Assembly (NCBI GenBank): GCA_002428985.1
Contig: DIYL01000009.1
Coordinates: 186,001-250,000, forward strand
Origin: Anaerolineales bacterium UBA6055
GTDB taxonomy: Bacteria; Chloroflexota; Anaerolineae; Aggregatilineales; Phototrophicaceae
Direction of reading: 5' to 3'
Length of the DNA stretch: 64,000 nucleotides
A model generated the notes under the pieces. That model was not told the DNA's origin and did not search any database. It was given only the letters and a program-made list of their open reading frames with translations. Shown piece after piece: positions 53,252 through 60,695 of the stretch. The position numbers and the translations under genes were made by a program. Numbering within the stretch: position 1 is the stretch's first letter; each line of letters begins with the position of its first letter.

Positions 53252-53884
53252 TTGCCCGAATCGAGTGGCTTCTATTATCCCAATCGTATTGCCCGTGCAT
53301 TTTTTGTGGCGATGGATGAAGTCATGGGGGTGGGTGTTGCCCGCAATGTGTTACAGGCGGCGGGTTTAGACGAATACATCAATAATTATCCCCCCGATGA
53401 TATGAACCGTCAGTTCGACTTTGCGAATTTGGCGGCGTTTACGGTTGGGTTGGAAAAATTATATGGTGTTCGTGGCGGGTTAGGTTTAGCAATGAGCATC
53501 GGACGTGTCGCTTTTGCAAAAGGTTTACAAGACTTTGGTGCCATGCGTGGTGTCAAACATCCGGCGTTTCAGTCCTTGCCGTTAGATAAACAAATTGAAA
53601 TTGGATTGCAAGGTTTAGCAACGATCTTCACGAATTTTTCCGATCAAGAGACATTTATTGAATCTCAGAGTGACAGTTACCTTGTGCATGTTCATAATAG
53701 TCCGTTTGCTTGGGGACACCAACAAGATTATCCAGTCTGCCACACATTAACTGGATTGCTACAAGAGTCACTTAATTATACAACTAATGGTAAGCCAACC
53801 TTCGTGCGTGAGATTGAATGTGGCGCGACGGGGGCAGACCACTGTATATTTAAGGTCAAAATCTTAAATGATGGACACGCCTAG
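53252..53884 (+). CDS. V4R domain protein
   Basis: A 210-residue protein. The C-terminal half has the V4R (4-vinyl reductase) pattern: CHTLTGLLQESLNY, then VREIECGATGADHCIFKV with the paired Cys and Gly. The N-terminal half (NRIARAFFVAMDEVMGVGVARNVLQAAGLDEYI) is the helical part usual in front of it. V4R is a small-molecule-binding sensor domain. The likely start is the TTG at 53252 (GGAAG upstream, rather far). It lies 84 bases after the roadblock gene and 122 bases before the regulator. Confidence 0.82.
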   Translation: MPESSGFYYPNRIARAFFVAMDEVMGVGVARNVLQAAGLDEYINNYPPDDMNRQFDFANLAAFTVGLEKLYGVRGGLGLAMSIGRVAFAKGLQDFGAMRGVKHPAFQSLPLDKQIEIGLQGLATIFTNFSDQETFIESQSDSYLVHVHNSPFAWGHQQDYPVCHTLTGLLQESLNYTTNGKPTFVREIECGATGADHCIFKVKILNDGHA

Positions 53885-54006
53885 ATAATTGCAAGATTGT
53901 AACATCACCTGTCATCTTCGTGGTTACACAATCAACTATAATAAGTCACATACCAGCTCGGCGCGATGCAACAGTCGCGTACATCATCACTAAAGGGGAA
54001 CATCTT

Positions 54007-54873
54007 ATGGAACAACCTGTTATTCTATTGGTCGAAGACGATCTTGACCTGTCCGAGATGGTCAGTTCATACTTCCGCGTCCAAAATTATGATGTCATGA
54101 CAGCAGCATGGGCAGAAGAAGCACTCAAAATTGCCAATGATTCTCCGCTTGATCTGATCATCCTAGATGTTCGCCTGCCTGATATGAACGGCTTTGATTT
54201 ATGTCGTAAACTACGTACCGATGTTCGTAAGACAGAAAATACTCCGATCATCTTCCTAACCGAAAAGCGTGACCGTGGGGACAAATTACAAGGGCTAGAA
54301 TTAGGTGTTGTTGATTACATCACGAAGCCTTTTGATATTCAAGAATTACGCCTACGTGTCCGCAATATCATCAACCGTGCAAATCGTCCGGCAACTATTA
54401 ACCCTGTGACCGACCTTGCCGAAGGTGATATTGTTGAAGAAAAGTTGGCAAAATTGTTAAGTGATCCGACTGATTGGGCAGTCCTGCAATTATCCATCAG
54501 CAAGTTGAGCGAATTCCGTGAGCATTATGGATTTGTAGCAGCCGATGATGTCTTACGTGCTGTCACACTCATGATGAAAAATGCACTCAAAGAACATGGG
54601 GATACAGGTGATTTTCTGGGCCATATTGGTCATGAAGACTTTGTGATTATTACACATAAGAATAATGCCAAAGCCATTCTGGATCGAATTGAGCGTCGTA
54701 TTCATCAATCTCGCGAGTATTTTTACCCGATTAAAGACCGTAGCAAAGCTCAAAAAGCGATGCGCGAAAATCAGTTGGCGTTAAGTAGTGCGATTATCAA
54801 TCACGATTCAGGGGCATTCGATAGTGTCTCGAACTTGAAGGATGCACTTGAAGGCGCACTACAAGTTGAGTAA
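54007..54873 (+). CDS. Response regulator with degenerate GGDEF domain
   Basis: A 288-residue regulator. The receiver domain has the acidic pair (VEDD), phospho-acceptor Asp54 (LIILDVRLPDMNGF), Thr85 and Lys107 (YITKPFD). The output domain (about 150-285) has the GGDEF fold outline but the signature is GHEDF (208-212), so diguanylate cyclase activity is doubtful. It may bind GTP or partner proteins instead. The start at 54007 follows AAAGGGGA 8 bases upstream; the earlier frame lacks one. No histidine kinase adjoins it. Confidence 0.85.
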   Translation: MEQPVILLVEDDLDLSEMVSSYFRVQNYDVMTAAWAEEALKIANDSPLDLIILDVRLPDMNGFDLCRKLRTDVRKTENTPIIFLTEKRDRGDKLQGLELGVVDYITKPFDIQELRLRVRNIINRANRPATINPVTDLAEGDIVEEKLAKLLSDPTDWAVLQLSISKLSEFREHYGFVAADDVLRAVTLMMKNALKEHGDTGDFLGHIGHEDFVIITHKNNAKAILDRIERRIHQSREYFYPIKDRSKAQKAMRENQLALSSAIINHDSGAFDSVSNLKDALEGALQVE

Positions 54874-54890
54874 TGAGGGAATAAACAGAT

Positions 54891-55250
54891 ATGGCATCTC
54901 CTAACCGTGAAGAACTCTACAGAATGGCAATTAATGCTGCTAAGCAGGGGCAACGTAAACCAGCCCGTGTGATGCTTCAGCAATTATTGCAACAAGATGA
55001 AAAAAATACGCGTGCTATGATTTTAATGGCAAAGCTCAGCAGTCCGGGTGAACGTAAGCAGTGGCTCAATCGTGTATTAGATATCGACCCATCGCATGAC
55101 GAAGCACTCGATCTACTTGATAAAATCGATTACCAAGCAGCCACAAAACGTAATAAGATGGTCTATAAATACGGTCTGGGAGCAGGCGCGACTGTTATCC
55201 TCGTATTGGCATTATTGATGGTTATTTCTGCGGCACTCGCACCAATTTAG
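54891..55250 (+). CDS. TPR-like protein with C-terminal membrane anchor
   Basis: A 119-residue protein. The cytoplasmic part has two TPR-like helix pairs (LYRMAINAAKQGQRKPARVMLQQLLQQDEKNTRAMILMAKL; WLNRVLDIDPSHDEALDLLDKID). The last 30 residues form one TM helix with its tail outside (GAGATVILVLALLMVISAALA). It is 17 bases after the regulator, so it is the last gene of the cluster and could tether it to the membrane. Confidence 0.75.
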   Translation: MASPNREELYRMAINAAKQGQRKPARVMLQQLLQQDEKNTRAMILMAKLSSPGERKQWLNRVLDIDPSHDEALDLLDKIDYQAATKRNKMVYKYGLGAGATVILVLALLMVISAALAPI

Positions 55251-55254
55251 TTAA

Positions 55255-55785
55255 CTAAGCAACATCTAGTGATTGCTTTTTATCAACCACTTTATAGCGA
55301 TTTTTGTGGCGGTCGTGCTGTTTGATGTATCCTTCAATGCTTAGGATATTCAACATCGGAAAGATAATCTCATATAGATCGTAGCGATTTGGGCGATGCG
55401 AGAAAAAATCACGTAGTAAGCGCAAGTCACTATCATTGGGGTGGAACATCCACAACCACTCCAGCCAATTTACAAACCAATAGCGATCAAAGGTTTGGAC
55501 ATCAGTTGCTTCCCACTCGATGATTTCAGCAGTCTCTCCACTAATGAGGCGACACCCCGACCCTTGGAAATAGTATGACCACTCGTGCCAATGCCCCTGC
55601 CACGGTTCATCCATATATTTTGTCAGAATTTCAACGAGTTTCTTTTCATCACAATCAATGTGATCTGCTTCGATTAATGCAGGGCGTAGTGCACGAAACG
55701 CCTCTAAGGTAACTTCTTGGCGTTCGATATAACGCTTGATTAAACTAAAAACAGCAACTTCCAAAGAAACAATCTCATCAGCCAT
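55255..55785 (-). CDS. Hypothetical protein
   Basis: A 176-residue soluble protein I do not recognise. It is helical with many Trp residues (WQGHWHEWSYYFQG, YWFVNWLEWLWMFHPND) and ends in a Lys-rich tail. It converges on the TPR gene with 4 bases between stops. No motif suggests an activity. Confidence 0.5.
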   Translation of the reverse strand: MADEIVSLEVAVFSLIKRYIERQEVTLEAFRALRPALIEADHIDCDEKKLVEILTKYMDEPWQGHWHEWSYYFQGSGCRLISGETAEIIEWEATDVQTFDRYWFVNWLEWLWMFHPNDSDLRLLRDFFSHRPNRYDLYEIIFPMLNILSIEGYIKQHDRHKNRYKVVDKKQSLDVA

Positions 55786-56027
55786 TAGGATAGTCTCCGA
55801 TAAAACATACCATTTAAGAGAATCTTTATGGATGTATTATAACAAGAATGTTTTATCTATTTGTAAAACGGGGGCGCACATTTACGAATTTTATACAATC
55901 TTTTGTAGTAATGTTTCACTTATATTTTTACTGTGTTTATTTACCGTTTGTAAAACCAGATATTAGAGCACAAAATGGGTTTATTTGTTGTTGAGTAACA
56001 CCAACAGATGCAATACGTTAGTCGATA

Positions 56028-56051
56028 TATCCCCCAATTATTGAGGGGATA
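56028..56051. repeat. Inverted repeat TATCCCC / GGGGATA
   Basis: TATCCCC (56028-56034) pairs with GGGGATA (56045-56051) around 10 bases, in a 328-base gap (55786-56113) between divergent genes. The same 7-base stem occurs at 49720 in opposite order. The gap is AT-rich and otherwise shows nothing I can name; it should hold both promoters. Confidence 0.45.
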
Positions 56052-56113
56052 GCCTTAAGCAATTTGGAGTATTATTAAAGTACGAACTTGCTCAAAATTG
56101 GAAGGCATTCCCG

Positions 56114-57298
56114 ATGAAACTCCGCATATTGTTTGTACTTGTTTTGCTATTTATTGTGCCAATAAGTTATGCACAATCAGATGAGTTGTTAGCATTTTTA
56201 AACGGCTCAGGTCAACTTGTTGTGAGCAGTAGCGATGGTGCGACACGATGGATCGTTACAAACCCCGGGCAAGTTGTGAATGAAACAAATGGTTTTGGAT
56301 GGGATGCAGATGGTAACCTAATTTTTGCTTTGGATGGATTTGGTATATTTTCTGGGGATCTGACCACACAAGCAATTACCCCGATTGAGGCAACCAATGC
56401 GGAACAAATCGCATTCCTGCGGGGTATTCCCAGCCGACCCAACATAACTCAACCAAATGGACTATCAGCGGATGGGGCGTATGCTTTCGTGTGGGCTGAG
56501 GGGCAGTATTTCACAGTATCGACTAGCACAGCATCAAGTACGCGTTTGCGTTTAGTCGGTAATAATGATAATCAGAGTAGCGGTATCTGGTCGGATGTTG
56601 CACCCTTCGTGGTGTATTGGGGGACAAATAATGATGCAGGCGGAACAGCCTTAGCAGTTTGGAGTCCAGAAAACGAAACCGATATTGTTCTAAATAGTGG
56701 TGGCACAATCCCGATTCCACCGATTGCATGGTTGCCGGACTCGACAAATCTCGTTTTCCGCACGCCAACAGGCGATGTTCATGTCACCGATATTGCATGC
56801 CTTACTTCAGGATGTAGTGAGAATCCACTTGAAACAGGTATGTTGCTCGCGCCTTCATCAGCAAATCACATTCAGGTGACAACAGATCGCGCCTATTATG
56901 TCGATAGTCAAGTCGTTTATGGGGTCGACCTTGCTTGTCTTGATAACAACAATTGCCTTGATAGTCGCTTTATCGTTGGTGAAAATGCTGTTTCGTTAAA
57001 TATGATGCACATCAGTGGTGACTTATTAGTCTACACTGCATTTGTCAACGATCCTAATGATGGCACAGACCGCGCTGTCCAACTCGTCGATTTAACATGT
57101 ACGCCTGATTGCAGACCACAAACTGCCCTGAATGGTGCGGTAGCAGGCACGCTTTCGCCTTCGAACGACTTTCTTGTGGTTGATATAGTCGATGAAGGCT
57201 TAAATATCCTCAACTTGGCAGGGAATGGTCTTGCTTATCTAACGGATACGATGGGTGGGCAGTTAGGATTTGGCTTGTCTAGTATTGCATGGCGGTAG
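56114..57298 (+). CDS. Secreted beta-propeller-like protein
   Basis: A 394-residue protein with a signal peptide (MKLRILFVLVLLFIVPISYAQ). The body alternates strands with repeated motifs such as GFGWDADGNLIFALDG, GLSADGAYAFVWAEG and TLSPSNDFLVVDIVDEG, as in TolB/WD40-like propellers. Eight cysteines lie in pairs in the second half (CLTSGC, CLDNNNC, CTPDC), likely for disulfides. The function is unknown; ligand or wall binding is plausible. Confidence 0.65.
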   Translation: MKLRILFVLVLLFIVPISYAQSDELLAFLNGSGQLVVSSSDGATRWIVTNPGQVVNETNGFGWDADGNLIFALDGFGIFSGDLTTQAITPIEATNAEQIAFLRGIPSRPNITQPNGLSADGAYAFVWAEGQYFTVSTSTASSTRLRLVGNNDNQSSGIWSDVAPFVVYWGTNNDAGGTALAVWSPENETDIVLNSGGTIPIPPIAWLPDSTNLVFRTPTGDVHVTDIACLTSGCSENPLETGMLLAPSSANHIQVTTDRAYYVDSQVVYGVDLACLDNNNCLDSRFIVGENAVSLNMMHISGDLLVYTAFVNDPNDGTDRAVQLVDLTCTPDCRPQTALNGAVAGTLSPSNDFLVVDIVDEGLNILNLAGNGLAYLTDTMGGQLGFGLSSIAWR

Positions 57299-57402
57299 GG
57301 AAGTGAATTTGTCTGAAAATCCAGTTGGTCAGGACTCAATCAGGATTTGATGATAGAATGCAAATAGTGTCAACAATCATATATTCCCTATAGGTCAACG
57401 AT

Positions 57403-57816
57403 ATGCCTTATTCAATTCGATGGTACATCCAAGATGAAATTGTCTTTCAACGTGTGTGGGGTAAAGCCACTGCGGATGAACATCGCCAAATGTTATCGGA
57501 GCTCAACCAAGTCGTAGAGAGTAGCCCGCGTCAATTAGTTCATATTATCAGCGACGTAGCGGGTGTGACAGAATCCATACCGATTAAAGACGTTGTCGCC
57601 ATACAGCGCGAAAACGGCTCTGCTGATAATGTCGGCTGGGTGATCATCCTCGGTGAAAAATCACCACTGGTGAAAATGGGCGCAGCAATTGGTACCTCAA
57701 TATTTAAAGTACGCACGCGCTTCTTTGATTCGATGGACGAAGTCGAGCCGTTCTTAAGACAGATGGATACGACGATCAGTTGGGATAAAGTCGATAATAC
57801 TGTATTGGATAGCTGA
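57403..57816 (+). CDS. STAS-like protein (third of three paralogues)
   Basis: A 137-residue protein with the same plan as those at 43583 and 52085: a beta hairpin start (YSIRWYIQDEIVFQRVWGKATADEH), LVHIISDVAG, VGWVIILGEKSPLVKMGAAIGTSIFKVRTRFFDSMDEVEPFL. It lies six bases before the next gene and is probably coupled with it. Confidence 0.55.
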   Translation: MPYSIRWYIQDEIVFQRVWGKATADEHRQMLSELNQVVESSPRQLVHIISDVAGVTESIPIKDVVAIQRENGSADNVGWVIILGEKSPLVKMGAAIGTSIFKVRTRFFDSMDEVEPFLRQMDTTISWDKVDNTVLDS

Positions 57817-57821
57817 ATATC

Positions 57822-58322
57822 ATGTTAAATATCCCAGCATATTTGTTAGCCAATCCGCAATATTATGATTATATACGCACCTTGGAATTCAAAGCCAACA
57901 GTATTGTAGAAATTATTGAAGGTTCTGGCCAGTTGATAAGAACATATACACGGGGAAAATACAAACTACAACCAACCGCACATCAGTCCCTGACACATTT
58001 TCAGCTCTATGATATGGGCGAATATGATCCTTACTCCAAAGAGAAGATATTAGATATAACTGACTATCCTGTTTATTTGATACAGGAAAAAGGTGTCTTT
58101 GCTTTTAAACAAGAGGTTGTCTGGAAAATAGAAAATGCTGATGAGCATCCTTGTTTATTGTATAACTCACGTTATCTTTTCAGCTATAAATTAACCGATC
58201 TACAAATACTTAGGAATGATGAAGACTTCAACGAAAGCTTGGATATATATTATAGTCATGAAGATTGCCAAACTATGACAATTGGCAACCTCAAAAAGCT
58301 TGGAATCACCACGCTTAATTGA
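57822..58322 (+). CDS. Hypothetical protein
   Basis: A 166-residue soluble protein with many Tyr and Asp residues and no recognisable domain. It starts 6 bases after the STAS-like gene and has no clear ribosome site, so it probably depends on coupled translation. The end overlaps the convergent formamidase by 8 bases. Confidence 0.5.
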   Translation: MLNIPAYLLANPQYYDYIRTLEFKANSIVEIIEGSGQLIRTYTRGKYKLQPTAHQSLTHFQLYDMGEYDPYSKEKILDITDYPVYLIQEKGVFAFKQEVVWKIENADEHPCLLYNSRYLFSYKLTDLQILRNDEDFNESLDIYYSHEDCQTMTIGNLKKLGITTLN

Positions 58323-59253
58323 TAAACGCATTATGTGGCAGAAACGCATGTACTCCATACAGTGGGTTAGCGATTTGTGTGATGTGTAAATCAACAAGTG
58401 CCGATGCCAACCCTAGAGCAACTTGACGATTTGTCAGCTCAAATTTCGCTACCATCAAATCCATCATATCGCCTAACGCCATAAATGTAGCTTTATCGAG
58501 GTCTTCATCAAATCCAAATGTAATCCAACCCTCAGGTGTCCATGCTCGTGGACGCTCTAGTGACATATCATCAACAACATCTAATTTGAGCCGAATATAA
58601 TCCATCGGGCATTCAATCGCCGTCACACTGACTTCACCATGCCCTTGTAACGCATGTCCATCACCAAATGAAAATAATCCACCTTTGACTGGAATTGGTA
58701 GATAAAGTTTTGTGCCGACAACGAGGTCTTTACAATCAAGGTTCCCACCCCAATTTGATGGTGGTGCGGTTGAGTGATGTCCGGCTTCCGGAGGTGGCAT
58801 GCCCATATTCCCCAAAAATGGACTCAGCTTGACAGTTTGCCCATACTGATTGGTGCCCGTCAAGTTATCTGCATCCAAATCCCAGATGATCCACTCCGCC
58901 TTTTTATCAACAAATCCAAACGCCTCATGTACCCGATGCGGGAAACCTCCCGAATGTATCCAACCATAGCTACCGACGGTTAACGCCTCAAACGTAACTT
59001 CGAGGGTTTTGCCCACCTCAGCCCCATCGATATAAATCGGGCCTGTCATCGCATGCCCGTTCATCTCAAGTGTCTCGGATTTGGCATGCTTTTGACGTTT
59101 ACCCTCTAAATTCGGGGCTTCAATTCCCCATCCAGCATCCAGACTAGACGATTCAACAGTATCTCCAGCTTGGATATGTAAAACAGGTTCATGACTAATC
59201 GAATAGTCACCGTGTAGTGTTTCTGATGTTAGGTCAAGTTTATGAGTTGCCAT
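58315..59253 (-). CDS. Acetamidase/formamidase family protein
   Basis: A 312-residue protein of the FmdA/AmdA family that hydrolyses small amides to ammonia and an acid. GPIYIDGAEVGKTLEVTFE, GGFPHRVHEAFGFV, LSPFLGNMGMPPPEAG, GGNLDCKDLVVGTKLYLPIPVKGGLFSFGD and HALQGHGEVS are family blocks. Substrate preference cannot be read. It is a single gene. Confidence 0.9.
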   Translation of the reverse strand: MATHKLDLTSETLHGDYSISHEPVLHIQAGDTVESSSLDAGWGIEAPNLEGKRQKHAKSETLEMNGHAMTGPIYIDGAEVGKTLEVTFEALTVGSYGWIHSGGFPHRVHEAFGFVDKKAEWIIWDLDADNLTGTNQYGQTVKLSPFLGNMGMPPPEAGHHSTAPPSNWGGNLDCKDLVVGTKLYLPIPVKGGLFSFGDGHALQGHGEVSVTAIECPMDYIRLKLDVVDDMSLERPRAWTPEGWITFGFDEDLDKATFMALGDMMDLMVAKFELTNRQVALGLASALVDLHITQIANPLYGVHAFLPHNAFIN

Positions 59254-59315
59254 GTGCGCTTCCTTCCTATACTTGCGTCATGCTCAGGACTATAGCACAT
59301 ATCGCTGTCGGGTCG

Positions 59316-59828
59316 CTATATTTTGGGCTTGTGCTTGCGATTATCTCGTTTGATATATGTTCCCCTCAATAACACATATAGAATAAATGATGGAATTGCA
59401 AACATTGAACCTAATATTAGGTAACCCATCAAGCGTCTAAGTGTTGACGCATTTGAGAATACGGTGTGTTGAACATAGGAGCACGCACGGATATTACCTG
59501 TGAAACACGTCTCCTGAGTTGTCACAGGAAGTGACATAACTTGTAGCCAAATTTCAAGTCGTGTTGTTTCTTCTAGATTTTCACAAATTTCAATATTATG
59601 AAGAAAATCACAACTAGTGTCTACATTTACAGCTTCTTCAAATGCCTATGCAATTGTAAAAGGACCAATAAGGGCAATAAAAACTAAAGCACAAAATATC
59701 CGAATTCGTTGATGTCTTTTTCTATATGATTGTGGTGATCTAAAGAATCGTTGAAGTATCAACACAATAGCAACTGCAATTGCAAGTATTATACATGCCA
59801 TTAACATGGCTGAAACAAAGACAATCAT
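59316..59828 (-). pseudogene. Two-TM protein split by an in-frame amber codon
   Basis: One frame runs from the ATG at 59828 to the stop at 59316, interrupted by a single TAG at 59646-59648. Before it are 60 residues with a membrane helix and a basic segment (RKRHQRIRIF). After it the frame continues without a stop (AFEEAVNVDTSCDF ...) through a four-Cys outside loop to a second helix and a Lys-rich tail. Read through, it would be about 170 residues. The family is not recognised. A mutation, a sequencing error or read-through would all explain it. Confidence 0.55.
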
Positions 59829-59902
59829 TACAATCTCAATCCTCTACTTTGTCTTATGTTTATAGCGGATTTATACATATGCATTCACACATATTTTTGA
59901 TC

Positions 59903-59986
59903 TTACGAATCTAGCATAAACATACTTCCAACTGATGCAATAAGTATCACGGAACATATTAAACTCGCAAAGATGAAGGTATTCAT
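59903..59986 (-). CDS. Possible 27-residue membrane peptide
   Basis: A short frame, start ATG at 59986, preceded by AAGATTGTA, which resembles the leader before the split gene (GAGATTGTA). The peptide is one hydrophobic helix (NTFIFASLICSVILIASVGS) with a short tail. It is too short for any firm call, and the leader match is the only support. Confidence 0.25.
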   Translation of the reverse strand: MNTFIFASLICSVILIASVGSMFMLDS

Positions 59987-60025
59987 TACAATCTTATCTA
60001 TTAAATATATTAGGCTACTTTATAT

Positions 60026-60463
60026 TCATGCGAAAAGCCTTACTAAAGCAGACACTATCTCTATATTCAGGTTTGCAAATAGAATAAGAGGAATAAAAAT
60101 CGCAGTATATAATAGATTCAAACCTGATTTTTTATCCAAATACAGCTTTCTTCTTAAGATATTAATTATTGAAAGCTGTAATAGAAAAATTGCAACCAGT
60201 ATCGGAAAAGTCAAAACTGATAAAAAACTTAAATCTATTGAAAGGAATTCCTCAAATATATGGTAAAAAGTATAACGATTTAAATCCGTTATTCGAAATA
60301 CCGCAAGTAAAACGAGAAAAGCATCTGAGTTTTTATATGGTTGTATTTCAATTAGAATAGTCGGGTTCGCTATATAAGAATAATTAACGACAATCGCCAA
60401 TATCCAAATAATGGACAATATATCAAGCGCGATATTTACTATTGCTGTAGTAAAGATATACAT
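60026..60463 (-). CDS. Small multi-TM protein
   Basis: A 145-residue protein with about four hydrophobic segments and no charged domain. It is in an AT-rich stretch and has no recognisable family. Start ATG at 60463 is preceded by TTGAGATGGC. Function unknown. Confidence 0.45.
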   Translation of the reverse strand: MYIFTTAIVNIALDILSIIWILAIVVNYSYIANPTILIEIQPYKNSDAFLVLLAVFRITDLNRYTFYHIFEEFLSIDLSFLSVLTFPILVAIFLLQLSIINILRRKLYLDKKSGLNLLYTAIFIPLILFANLNIEIVSALVRLFA

Positions 60464-60695
60464 AATGCCATCTCAATTCACTTAGTGTGCATCGTTCGAT
60501 TCCTCTACTACGAATATACCTCATTCGGGCTGAAGAATATGGTAGTGGTTTCCACATATCCAAGCAAATACACTATTATGCATCCCCACATATTTTCGAT
60601 CTTATGAATCTGTCATATATACTTCAAGGATAAGCATATCTTGATCAAAATTAGTATACTTGTATAATATATATGTTAAAAAAATATATCATAAG

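Larger units (their letters stand above)
59878..60626. repeat. Two copies of a 48-base element in the AT-rich stretch
   Basis: The element at 59878-59927 (TATGCATTCACACATATTTT on) recurs at 60577-60626 with about 80 percent identity. Each copy lies just upstream of a minus-strand membrane gene, so it may hold a shared promoter or be the remnant of a tandem duplication. The same genes also share a GATTGAGAT-like leader just before their start codons. Confidence 0.5.
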
